Source: Eucommia ulmoides (Eukaryota; Streptophyta; Magnoliopsida; Garryales; Eucommiaceae). From it: 64,000 nt of DNA. Shown here piece by piece: positions 12,339-22,708 of this stretch. Numbering within the stretch: position 1 is the first letter of the stretch; the number at the start of each line of letters is the position of its first letter. Position numbers and translations under genes: made by a program. Under the pieces are notes generated by a model. That model searched no databases. It was not told where the DNA came from and saw only the letters and a list, made by a program, of their open reading frames with translations. The DNA lies in the NCBI GenBank assembly GCA_016647705.1, contig CM028330.1, forward strand, positions 31,080,649 to 31,144,648, written 5' to 3'.

Positions 12339-12352
12339 ATCTTCCCATTTTT
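12339..12352 (-). other. Polypurine tract of the copia element
   Basis: On the minus strand AAAAATGGGAAGAT directly precedes the 3' LTR. The sister copy at 58944 reads AAAAAGAGGGAGAT. It primes plus-strand DNA synthesis in LTR retrotransposons. Confidence 0.7.
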
Positions 12353-12699
12353 GATGATGACAATTAACTTTGATGTTTTTGCCAAAATAATATGTAACCA
12401 CACTCCCCTTATATCCGAGGATGAATTTTTAACTCAATAAAGCACAATCATGAAGATAATCATAAAATATTCAATAAGGTATTTTTAACTCCATAAAGCA
12501 CAATCATGAAGAGAATCATAAAATATTCAACAAAACACAAATAATCATCTCAATAATTTCAAAACATGATAAACAATTCAAGCTTCCCCTTAAGATATTC
12601 AATAAAACAATTCAAGCTCCCTCTTAAGATATTCAACAAAACACCAATAAATTTTTTCCATTTGTTATCTCAAAAAGTAGGGAAGGGGAGCCACAAATA

Positions 12700-13204
12700 A
12701 ACACTACTCTAGGTAAACATCGTTATGCCTAACCATTCCAAAACCACGAATAATTTTCACAAATTAATCTTCCGCTAAAGGTTTGGTAAAGATATTCACA
12801 AATTGTTATTGAATATATCAGAGGTATCAATATATTCAATAATAATGTCCATTTTCTGAATGTGATCACGAATAAAGTGATGTCTAATTTCTTTGTGCTT
12901 AGTTTGTAAGTGATGTGTAGGATTCTTACTTAGACAAATAGTACTTTTATTATCACAATAAATCGGGACTTCCTCCATACATATTCTAAAATTATTTAAT
13001 TGTTGCTTAATATATAAAATTTGAGCACAACAGTTACCAATTGCCTTATACTCAGCCTCAGTAGTGGATAAGCCTATTGAATTCTGTTTCTTACTTGACC
13101 GAGAAACCAAGGAATGTCCTAACAAATGATATGACCCACTTGTGCTTTTTCGATTGACTTTGCAACCGGAAAAATTAGTGTCGGAGTAACTTATTATTTT
13201 AAAA
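12700..13204 (-). pseudogene. Copia RNase H domain (broken)
   Basis: The minus-strand frame shows the copia RNase H landmarks in order: YSDTNFSGC, then KSTSGSY, STTEAEY, IYCDNKST and KHKEIRHHFIRDH. The first Asp, the Glu of TEAEY and the Asp of CDN are the expected catalytic acidic residues. The longest clean frame is 13125-12796. A frameshift near 13208 separates it from the upstream RT part. The C-terminal NIFTKPLAED motif is still readable near 12740-12790 in another frame, after a stop. It is non-functional as it stands. Confidence 0.9.
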
Positions 13205-13760
13205 TCACTTTTCCCCAGGATACCATAATCCTAGGTCAGTTGTCCCCTTTAAATATCGAAAAATTCTCTTAACCGCTGTCAAGTACGATTCTTTTGGACA
13301 AGACTGAAATCTAGCACATAAACAAACGCTATACATAATGTTAGGTCTACTAGCAGTTAAGTATAACAAGCTACCAATCAAACCTCGATACATTTTTTCA
13401 TTAACACTTTTACCCGTATCATCTTTGTCTATCTTTGTAGCTGTTGCCGTGGGAGTTTTGTACTCTTTAGCACCATTCAAGCCATATTTCTTTAACAGTT
13501 CCTTGGTGTATTTAGCTTGGTTTATGAATATTCCTTCTTTGGTTTGCTTAATTTACAAGCCAAGAAATAAATTAAGCTCTCCCATAATGCTCATCTCAAA
13601 TTCAACTTGCGTTATCTTGGAAAATTCTTGGAAAAGATCTTCATTAGTAGATCCAAAAATAATATCATCAACATAAACTTATACTAATAAGATATCAGAA
13701 TAAGTTTGCTTAACAAATAGCTTTATATCGCAAGTATCCCTTGGAAAACCATATTCAATA
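13205..13760 (-). pseudogene. Copia reverse transcriptase, C-terminal part (broken)
   Basis: Translated on the minus strand, 13760-13481 shows EYGFPRDTCD, then the catalytic box YVDDIIFGSTN (YVDD codons at 13675-13664), then FLGL and IKQTKEGIFINQAKY. The frame continues from 13480 to 13205 with SRPNIMYSVCLCARFQ and YLKGTTDLGLWY, typical of the copia RT-RNase H connection. In-frame stops occur just before YVDD and after FLGL. The N-terminal fingers and the integrase are missing; 13761 onward is unrelated AT-rich sequence. Confidence 0.9.
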
Positions 13761-14473
13761 AATCATCTTTTAATCACAAAACATCAATACTATACAGATC
13801 ATCATTATATAAATATTTATATAATCAAGCCTACTCAATCCATAAAAATCCACAAATTACTAAATTTAGTCAGTATGTCTTTCTCATGATACCGAATAAT
13901 ACCAAGTAATTTCAGGATGCATAACATATCAGCTCAATGCAACCCATTTGTATGAAAGATATATTCATGAGTAAGAGAACATTATACAAATGGTCTTATT
14001 AACATGAAACAAGTAATTTATAATACTTAGTGAGATCACAAACACTTGATTTATTTTCTAATTCACTTAACATGTTTTAGAATTAAACACATGATAACTA
14101 CTTGATATAAACACATAAAATCATGTTAATAAGCCCTAACTAAATGTGGTTCCTAGAATCACCATGCAAAGTTTCTAAGATAGCAAGTGAACACGTCATA
14201 TAAAATAGGTCTTAGAAACCATCACCAACTTACCTATTTGGCAAGTCGGGAATCTCTCTCTTTAACAAATTTAATAAATTTAAACTGCAAGGGGTCAGAA
14301 CTACCTTTTATATTTTTCGGGGCAACTTTACTCTTTACTTCATTTGTATTGATGATTGCCTTGGGTGCACTATTTCTCTTAGCCTGTTTATATCATCTCA
14401 ACCTTTGATTATTGTCATTTGGTTTTCGGATACTTCCATTTGCACATGTCACTCGTGGCTTCCTGGTGATATC
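13761..14473. other. AT-rich spacer between RT and gag of the copia element
   Basis: No coding motif is recognisable. It occupies the place where protease, integrase and the N-terminal RT would lie, so it marks a large internal deletion or replacement. The plus-strand frame at 14187-14408 is hydrophobic and antisense to the element; I do not believe it. Confidence 0.6.
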
Positions 14474-15332
14474 CTATCTTGTCTTTGATAATTCTTTTAT
14501 AATTGCACGTTTCGCTTGTGTTTTTTTTTTTTTTTTTTTTTTTGTATTTTCACATTCTGTCTTTGGTGCATCTTTTCGCTTTGTAGGCGACGTTTGTGGA
14601 TCTTTGGTGACTTCCTGTTTTGGCTTTGATATAATTTTTTTGTTTATTCCTTTAGGTCCACTTTCGACATTATGTATTGCACAAGACATTTTAACAGTTC
14701 TCTTCGGTAACCATTTCATTTTGGATCCATCCTTGTTAGACATAAAATTAGGGTTCTTGAATGGACATGATACTTTAAAATGTCTGACTCTATTGCAATA
14801 ATAATATCTCAAGTTTGATCGATTATCATAGAAAGCACGAGATGTAGAAGAAGAATTATTTCTAACAATATCAACAAAACTGTTATTGGCATGTGATAAA
14901 GGATAAGATGATGAAACATATCCACTTTGCCTAGAAAAAATATTTTCAGAATCTCTCGAAACAAACTTAATGTCAGATTTTGATTTTTCAAAATTTTTCT
15001 TAAGTAAATCGATTTTAGAAATTTTTTTTGATATTTGCTTAGAAATCATGACAAGATTATTTTTTAAAACTCTGTTTTCCTTTTTAAGAGAAACCCCTTT
15101 AGAGAGCAAATTATTAATTTCAAAAACAACGTCAAAAGATCAAATTTTCTTTTTAAACTCAAACTCTCTTTACAAAAAATAGTGTGAAATAAAGTAATTT
15201 TTTCATAACAATATGTACATTTTCATTATCATCATCTCCATCACTTCCACTAATACTACAAGAATCATTCATGACATTATCATATAAAGATTTATCACCA
15301 TCAAGAGAAGATACACAAAAAACATCATCCAT
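14474..15332 (-). pseudogene. Copia gag remnant with damaged zinc knuckle
   Basis: An ATG at 15332-15330 opens MDDVFCVSSLDGDKS. After stops near 15170 a clean frame runs 15109-14474 (211 residues). It contains a Lys-rich helix, then YYYCNRVRHFKVSC, a CX2CX4HX4C zinc knuckle in which the first Cys is Tyr. A Lys run encoded by a T23 tract (14521-14543) and a basic tail follow. The large N-terminal gag domain usual for this group is not visible, so gag is internally deleted. Confidence 0.8.
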
Positions 15333-15387
15333 GGTGTGTGCACGCGACCAGTTTAGCTAAGATGTTGAACCTAATTGAGCTAAAACC

Positions 15388-15399
15388 AACTCTGATACT
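15388..15399 (-). other. Copia primer-binding site (initiator tRNA-Met type)
   Basis: Three bases after the 5' LTR end (minus strand ...CCAACA-ACT) lies AGTATCAGAGTT. It matches most of the copia consensus TGGTATCAGAGC, complementary to the 3' end of initiator tRNA-Met. Confidence 0.75.
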
Positions 15400-16902
15400 A
15401 GTTGTTGGCCTAGTGAGTTACCCAAGAAGGGAAGTGAATTGAGTAGTAATAAAATATTATCAAATAATAACTACTTCAAAAATCAAATAATTAATTTTAT
15501 CCTAAATTAATTATTACCTTTATAGCAGCAGAAATAAAATATTAACTAGGTGCCCACTAAACAACACAAATACAAATAAATTAAAAAATGCAACACACCA
15601 GAAATTTATATTGGTTCACCAAGCTATTCTTGGCTAATCACTATGATTCCTTTAACCAGGTAGGAACCAAACCCTTACAAAATGATTCATTTCGCAGGCT
15701 TAGAATCAACCTTTACAATTCTTTTTCACAGGCTCAGGAATAGGCCTATCTTTTTTCACAGGCTAAAGATTAACCCAATTCCTTTATACTTAGGCTAAAA
15801 ATTAAACCTCACACAAAAAATACTCCAAGTATCTTTTAACCCGGTAAGGGTTGAATCGTTACAAATTCACTCACAAATTAATTCTATTAAGGAAGAATTA
15901 ATACCTAATATTTTTATACTCAAGACAAAGATTAAAACCTAAATCTCATTACCGGAAGAGATTGAAACTAGCTACCACTTGATTAGACAGTCCCAATAGT
16001 ATGTAATCCGACACTCAACTCACTAATTACAAAATTTATAAGTGATTTTCCTACTAGGAGCTTCTACCACCGCAGATAAATTTGAACTCAATTAATGTCT
16101 TGATACTTGTGATTGAAATACGGTGAGAATTTTAAAATCTCATTTAAAAAAAAAAATGAGAGGCAAGCAATTTAGCACATAATCAGATTTTCTCAAGAAA
16201 TCATTTAAAAAATAATTTTCAATTTAAAATCCAGGTAAACGATTTCAAAGATCAAATTTCCATGTAATAGATACTAATATCAAATAACAATTAAATGCAA
16301 ATAACTTAGAACGATCTTACCAGAAATGCACCGAATAAATAATGATAAGCAATGAAACTTGAAGTCGGCAATCAATAATAATCAACTCCAAAATTTATCA
16401 AGAGTAAATCTCAATAAAATTCTCACAATACTCTTAGAATAATCTCAGAATGATCACTCTTAGAATGCACTAGAACTGAATAACTTTTCAGAATTGAATG
16501 ATTAGGATTTTTGAAACCTCAAAAAATGTACGTTTATTTATATGGAATTAGAATAAGCCCTCTAATGGTTAGTTCCCATATATCATGACAAATAATTATT
16601 TTAATAGACCCCTTATATCATAAAGACTCAATCTTGGTATAATTCACTTTACTATATCTTTTAAAATATCCAATCTAGTCCCTCAAACTTTTTCTCAATC
16701 TTAATTAGATAGGATAGAAATAATTTCATGAACCAAATTGAGAAATATCCAAAATACTTGAACCATATCTATAGGGATGACAAAATATCAATCATATATC
16801 TTAAATTCCATTAGATCCCTAAGATATCTCCCATATTATAACCATAAAACGACTACTTTTTGGATCAAAACCATGAAATTCTGAAATTCTGAAACTGTCC
16901 AT

Positions 16903-17640
16903 GGATTGACACCTGGGACCAAAATGTGGAGTCTTCCTCCACCCTGGAGGAAATGCTCGCTGAATTTATAAGGGAGACTCAGGATTTCTGGAGAGAAACG
17001 AATGACCGGCTTAACGAGCATAAGGATCGCCTTAAAAATATTGAGACGATATGCGCTGAAATGGATGCGACCGTAACGTCTCTTAAGACAAAAATCGGTC
17101 AACTTATATGCTTAATTGAGGCCAAGTCAGAAATGGTGGCATTGAGTGACACAAATGCCACATGCATTGAAAGCCACCGTGAGGAACCAAATGCAAGTGA
17201 GAGGACATTGGTTTCATTGTTGATGAAGATCCTAATGAGGAGGAGACCCAAAAATTGAGAAACGATGAAGAATCACAAGATAACACTTGTGATTATCCAT
17301 CATTTGAAACCCACGTTGTGATTCCGACACCGATCAAAGACGGACATTTCTATGAGGATCCAATATGGCTCGCTTGTTATCCACCACTTCCAATTCCGTT
17401 TATCCACGCCTACCAAGCAAAAAATCTAGAGAAGAATCAAGTTGGGAATTCGAGCTAAATAATGCCAAATCTCACCAGTATTGAGGGTATTCTAAACCAA
17501 GACCTATACGTTGTGTTGTATGACACATACTATGGGTGGAAGCCACTCTTTGACGAGCCCTTATCTGTGTCTGGCCGAGGACGTTAAACCAAGTGTTTCT
17601 TGGGAGACAACCCAAGTCTAAAATAAATTAGATCCATCAC
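16903..17640 (+). pseudogene. Gypsy gag-like ORF, C-terminal part (G1)
   Basis: The first frame (16926-17258) carries LEEMLAEFIRETQDFWRETN...IETICAEMDATVTSLKTKIGQL, a coiled-coil-like stretch resembling the C-terminal part of Athila-group gag. A frameshift near 17250 leads to 17255-17458 (ETHVVIPTPIKDGHFYEDP). A further frame ends near TTGGGAGACAACCC (17600). The same order is seen in copies G2, G3 and G4. The C-terminal module is not a domain I can name, and no protease, RT or integrase follows. Confidence 0.75.
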
Positions 17641-17677
17641 CGCCGACTTTATTCGGGGGTGAGATTGTCTCGCCTCC
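17599..17677 (+). other. Paired hairpins at the end of the gag-only ORF (G1)
   Basis: CTTGGGAGACAACCCAAG (17599-17616) folds with a 6-bp stem. About 40 bases on, GGGGGTGAGA-TTG-TCTCGCCTCC (17655-17677) folds with a ten-pair stem including wobble pairs. Equivalent hairpins occur in G2 (37311-37327, 37356-37378), G3 (61091-61108, 61029-61051) and G4 (63588-63605, 63526-63548). In G3 and G4 the second stem is a perfect 10-bp inverted repeat. Role unknown. Confidence 0.7.
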
Positions 17678-19205
17678 TAGGTACGTGTTCTAAACCCCCT
17701 TCGTCGGCATGCTATATTTTAATTGTTGAGAACGATGATTGAGTCATTGTGGACACTGCCCGTTTTAAGTTTGGGGGTGATGTGTAGTATTTTAGTATCT
17801 TTTACTGTTATTACCTATTGTGTAGTTTAAGTTTATCGTATGCATATTTGTTTAGTTAGTGTAAGTTTATTTGTGTTTGTAGTTGTAGTTGTTGTGTGCT
17901 GAGTTTGCGTTCATCTGGACCATTACCCGATGATGATATCACCCTTGTTTGTATGTCGAGGTTAAGGGTACTGCCCATTTATGTGTGTTTTGTGTGCTTG
18001 GTATGTTATTTTTGTAAAAGTTATTGTGGATCCTAATTTGCACGAGCACGTAGACTCAATGTATAGCTATTAAATTGATTTGAGGCTGATTATCCATTAG
18101 CCAAATTCACGATAATTTTAAGGATTCTAAAACCTGATTGGAGAAAACTTGAGGTAAAATTCCTAGGCAAGGTAGTTCAGGAGATATGATTGAGGCATTC
18201 ATTTGATTCACTTGAGCCTTTGAAGTTTACCTTGTAAAATGTTTATTCCTCGTTACCTTGTCGAAACCTATAAGCCATTTCAATTCTGAACACATAATAA
18301 ATACCCTGACCGATAAAACGTTTTCCAAACCTAGTCGCTAAACCAAAGGCAAAATTTGAGTGAAATCAAGTTAGCATTCGTTTATGCTATTTGGAGTGAG
18401 CAGTTGGGTTTTGGGCAAACTTTTCATTGGTTCAGTATTCGAGCACTCACTTCTAATTTTTCTTTCATTTTAACCACACCCGTGAAATTGTAATAATCGA
18501 ATAAGTTTGGGGGTGTGGTTCACGTTAAAAAAAAACATATGTAAATATCGTTCTATTTCCGTTTCTTGTGACAAGTGAGTATAATGTTCTTAAATGTTTG
18601 TTCAGGGTTTCTTAAATGTGTAGGGTTACGAGTATGATTATGTGCCAAGCGTTGTGCCTTGGGTATCATTGAGTTAATGACATTAACCTATTTTATATTT
18701 CCAATATACTCTTGGCCATTTTCCAAAAATCGAACCATCGAACCAAGTGCTATTGATCTTTTTGAATTTCCAAGCCTACAGTAGTGGAGAGTGGAACCCA
18801 TTCAGGCATATGGATATCCTAATCCTTTACGATTTTAAATCGTGAGTTTCGTTGGTGGATAATTCAATCCGATCGTTGGATAGTTCTATAATTGAGTTTT
18901 TGCACATACACTTGAACAAGATATAGAATGGCGTTTACTATTATTTAATATTAAAATTCTAGAATACCACATGGTGCGTTTACTCCTGAACTCGATATGA
19001 TTAGGGGTCATTGAGGGAAAACGTTTTGGTCTATAGTTGAATTCAAAACTCGCCTATCGTTATGTTTAAGTTGTTTGTGTTTAGGTTGTTTATGTTTTTA
19101 TTCGTTGTTTAGTTTTTGTGTTAGTTATTTTGTTGTATTTTTTTTTTTTTTTTTAGTGTGAGTGTTTTGCTCGAGAACTAGCAAAATTCTATGTTTGGGG
19201 GTATT
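17678..19205 (+). other. Non-coding internal region of the gag-only gypsy element (G1)
   Basis: No ORF of note. It contains two purine-rich GTTTGGGGGTG blocks and an inverted repeat AACCACACC...GGTGTGGTT (18472-18520) that recurs in the other copies. It ends in a T17 run (19140-19156) and the polypurine tract before the 3' LTR. The whole region aligns with 37400-38519 and, reversed, with parts of 59940-61000. Confidence 0.8.
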
Positions 19206-20543
19206 TGATAGGTCAAATTTGTCTATATATTCTCAAGCCGAATTTGGTAGTTTTCTAGTGTTTTAATAATATTTAATTGAATTTACATTTATTTTGATGT
19301 AAATCAGGTGTAGGGAAGTAAACAATTGATAATCAAGCAAATCGGTAGGAAATCCGGTGAAAAACGACAAGACGATTAAAGTTGGTTGCAGCATCTTCAC
19401 CGATGCAGCGGTTAAGCCACCGCTGCAACAGTGAAACAACAGAGAGTTCAAAAACTCTTTGTTTGTTTACCGCTGTAGCGGTGAAACGGCAGAAGGCCTA
19501 CTGGTCACCCATCGCTGCAGCGGTCACTGTCCAGCTGTGTTTAAGATTTTTTATTAGATATTTTGATCGTTGTCTTGTACTCCTTTGCTCTCCCATACCT
19601 AGAGCATGTTTTTGGGAGTCTTGAGAGCCCCAAGACAATACCAAAGAGAGGAGATCATCAAATTAAAAAATAGGGAAAAAGCTCGGAGTGGAAATCACGG
19701 ACGTGGAAGCATCGGTCCTTCAGATAACGACTTTTCTCCTTTGTTTTTTGCTTATTTATTAAACCTTTGGTAGGTGTGTATATGTTTAGTTTGTATATTT
19801 TTGTATATGTGGTTATGGCCATGAGAAACTAAACATATATTGTCTAAGGAGCGATTGTTTTTATAAAAATATTGTTTTTTTGAATCTTTGTTTTGTTATC
19901 GGTTGTTTACCTTTATCCAATTGTGTTTACCATTTTATTAAAATCTTGATATGCTTGTTATGATATTAGAGTTCATTTTGAGAATACGGGGTTTGACGCT
20001 CGAGAGAGGTAACCCCAGATTCGGACTAGGGTTTAAGCACAATGTGACGATCTAATGACTGTGGAGGGCATTAGAAAATATGCAATCCGTGAGGTTAGGG
20101 CGAGACTCATGTGACCAAGTGTCGTATAGAAACTCAAGGGGAACTTCGACGTTGACGCGAAGTCACATATTCATTCACTTGACACTTGAGAGAGGTAATG
20201 AGTGAGATTTCGATACCTAGATTATCGGATAAGGTTGAATGCCGTTAATGTAAACTAGATTGAATTGAACGGATTTAAATGAACGAAGTTAATCCCTAGA
20301 CAATTTACTCCCTTAAACGTCAATATTAATATGTTAGTTTAATTAGTTAATTAGTTTAGTATATTATTTTATTAACAAAAGTATAAATTGAGTCGCCTAA
20401 ATAAAGTTAGGTTATGACAATAACGGTACTCAATGACCATCTAATCCAATCTCTGTGGATACGACAACCCCTACTCTTCCCACTCTACTAAAACTTGACC
20501 CGTACACTTGCGGTGAAAGTAGCGACATAATATTTCGCTACCA
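19206..20543 (+). repeat. 3' LTR of G1 (type A gypsy LTR)
   Basis: Starts TGATAGGTCAAATTTGTC and ends TATTTCGCTACCA, 1338 bp. The start follows the polypurine tract and the end matches the LTR ends at 39880 and 42524. U3 carries four copies of a palindromic 14-mer related to ACCGCTGCAGCGGT at 19399, 19419, 19469 and 19511. Confidence 0.88.
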
Positions 20544-20740
20544 TTTAACATCCATCATCATTGTCAATGTCTTTAGCATCCATTTAGCATTTTTCTCAAC
20601 TTCTTCATGATAATATCTTCACTGGAACCAATAAACTGAAACACTCAACAAAATCGTTAGTTCCACAAAAAACATCAATATTTAATTGTCCATCAAAATC
20701 TTAGGATCAACAGTTTAATTGTTTTTTGTTCTATCAAAAC

Positions 20741-20809
20741 AAGGGATTTGTTAAATGATGGGATTTCAAAATCCAAGATTTTGAATTTCCATCATTTAAC
20801 AAATCCCTT
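20741..20809. repeat. Near-perfect palindrome at the right end of the candidate DNA element
   Basis: The outer 21 bases on each side (20741-20761, 20789-20809), starting AAGGGATTTG, are exact inverted copies. The inner part pairs imperfectly around about 20775. It could form a long hairpin and lies just inside the right terminal repeat. Confidence 0.9.
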
Positions 20810-20826
20810 ACCCAAATGCAACCTTA

Positions 20827-22708
20827 GAGCAATTCTATATACACAACATTTTTTATTATTTGTATACCTATTTTAAAAAAAAATTAAAATTATTTTAATA
20901 AATTACCATTTAATCCTTTGAATTACTAAACACTTTTTTTTTTTTTTTTTTTAATTGAAGTCCTTCTTCCTCACCATTTTCTTCATTAAGCCAAACTCCG
21001 TCACCGTCAGCTAGGGATAGAAACAGTTCAATTTTGGGTCAGTTTCTCTTTCGGCAATCTTCGACCTTTTTTTCTTTTCATACTTTCTTTTTATTTCCTA
21101 CTCTTACTATCCTATTTATTTCTAACTCTTTCTATATATACACAAACACACATAGAGTAGCGGACTCAGAAAATGAACTCGAGGGCAAAAACAACAAACA
21201 AAAATATATTTAATTTTTTAGAAGAATATTTCAACAACACTTTCAAAAGAAATCAAGATTCACCATTCATATAGTTACTTCTACTTCTAGTAAGAAAACC
21301 GTACAAATAAAAAATGATGCTATTAAGAAATTATTCAAATAAATTTTAGAGAAGAGAAAGAAAATAAATTTCTTAACTCAAATTGACAAGAAAAGAGGTC
21401 ATGATGCCTGGAAATGGATTCTCAGACATGCCTTTCCTGAGATCCGAGAGTGGAATGTTGGGGTTTCTCACTGTCTCAGTCTAGGTTTCTACAAAATAAT
21501 GCACTGTGGGTAAGCCTGCCAGCGTTGCACCTCCGATGTAAGAATCATTCATAGGGATAGATAGAAGGCATTGTATAGAAGTAAGTGCAAGAGCTTTCTC
21601 AATACTTTTGTAATGTGAGTATAAACTTACGCAATATTGCATAGCTCAGGCCTCTTAGAAATTGACTTTTGTATAGGGAGAGAGGAGACTCGTTTGGATA
21701 GTATTTCCTAATTCTCTATGCACCATTATGGTGATTGCGTAGATCTCAGTTCCATTACCTTGGAGATGGCTGTGATTACAGGAGGAGATCGCAGGGCCGT
21801 TATCTTGGGAGAGTAAAGATACCTTCCTATTTGGAGGAGGCAACTCAGACCATCTTTGGGGTGTGAGTGGCATCCATAACCAAGGAGTCATGACTCTGAG
21901 TCAGTTCTAGAAATGAGGCTTGATCGAGCTGGCCGATACTACAATTTTCGGGCCAGTCATGTGTTCGAGGACACGTGGCGCCCTTGTAGATTTTGACTGA
22001 ATTTTCATTCATCAAATGCACCCTGTTCCTATGTGTATAATCATTTATGTCCTGTGAATATCTGGATGTTTCCTTAAGGATTCAATCTATGTTGTTTGTT
22101 CGATGGTTCTGCCTTACCAATGTTTTGGCATTAATTGAACATTTCAGCTTTTGTTTTTTGAGAGTTTTGGGTATTAAATTCCATGTGACTGATTTGACGT
22201 CTGGTTAATTCTGCTTCCCAAATGATGGTTGGCTGGGAGTTATGCTCGAACCCGTTTAAAAATCGGAAGTTTGTGAACTTTCCCGTTTCATATTTCGAAT
22301 ACCATCTTGGTTCTTAAGCTTTTTGTTACACCTCGTTTGTATATTCATAATAAAAAGAGACTTTGAGTTGTGGTTTCATTCTTCGTGAAATGATGGTAGT
22401 GACGAGTATGGGCCGTCATCTAAGGACCTTTTTGAAGGTTGAGGCATTGATCACAGAGTTCCCTGCTGAAGTCTGCAGGTTGAACCCTTAGATACTAATG
22501 ATGTTGAGATAACCAATATGTTGGTCATGTAGGGTGATGGAGAGGGGGTAAAACTAATTGAGGTTTGACACCATTCTACTCCCAATGTCGCGGTTGCTTC
22601 TGCAGCTCAAGCGTCGGAGTGGGAGGAGGCTAGGCTCATAGAGAGTCACTTGATGATTACTCACGTTCATGAGATGCACAGGGACTACTCCATCCCTTCC
22701 AACATTTG
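20827..22708. other. Unrecognised intergenic stretch
   Basis: AT-rich DNA with a T run at about 20934-20952, then from about 21400 a region of more balanced composition without a believable gene. GAGTAGCGGACTCAG at 21155-21169 followed by AAAATGAACTCGAGGG resembles the terminal repeat of Tip100-type hAT elements, but no partner end was found. From about 22440 to 22700 fragments such as SEWEEARLIESHLMITHV can be read on the plus strand between stops; I cannot assign them. The minus frame 21655-21891 looks like chance. Confidence 0.45.

Larger units (their letters stand above)
16901..20543 (+). mobile_element. Gag-only Ty3/gypsy element, 5'-truncated (copy G1)
   Basis: Plus-strand order: gag-like fragment, long non-coding internal part, polypurine tract (GTTTGGGGGTATT), 3' LTR 19206-20543. 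The 5' LTR, leader and gag N-terminus are absent. The left junction near 16900 falls directly in the host copia LTR at a short shared TTGAC, pointing to a deletion that removed element and host DNA together. Right flank TTTAA would be one copy of the target duplication. Confidence 0.85.
10052..20712 (-). mobile_element. Ty1/copia element, full structure but deleted coding region
   Basis: On the minus strand the order is 5' LTR (20712-15403, interrupted by a gypsy element), primer-binding site, gag, spacer, partial reverse transcriptase, RNase H, polypurine tract, 3' LTR (12338-10052). The internal part is only about 3.1 kb; the gag N-terminal domain, protease and integrase are not visible, so it is a deletion derivative with stops and frameshifts. 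Flanks GTTCT (10047-10051) and GTTTA (20713-20717) match only partly, so the target duplication is degraded. It lies inside the candidate PIF/Harbinger-like element. Confidence 0.88.
15403..20712 (-). repeat. 5' LTR of the copia element, split by a gypsy insertion
   Basis: The segments 15403-16900 and 20544-20712 belong to one copia LTR (start TGTTGGCCTAGTGAG, end GATCAACA). Compared with the 3' LTR, about 570 bp corresponding to 11600-12168 is missing, lost with the 5' half of the gypsy element. The surviving right edge is TTTAACATCC (20544 on). Confidence 0.9.
4689..20823. mobile_element. Candidate PIF/Harbinger-like DNA element, expanded by nested retrotransposons
   Basis: The two ends are imperfect inverted repeats. 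The left starts GGTTTCGGACAAGGAATTTG; the right, on the opposite strand, starts GGTTGCATTTGGGTAAGGGA, with ATTTGTT shared next. Each is flanked by TTA (4686-4688, 20824-20826), the duplication typical of PIF/Harbinger. Without the LTR insertions only 4689-4827, 9494-10051 and 20713-20823 remain, about 0.8 kb with no transposase, so it would be non-autonomous. Family assignment is inference; a hAT- or MITE-type origin is not excluded. Confidence 0.5.

Noticed and set aside
14412-14801. 129-codon plus ORF with a Phe run
   Set aside because: Antisense of the copia gag; the Phe run is the T23 tract.
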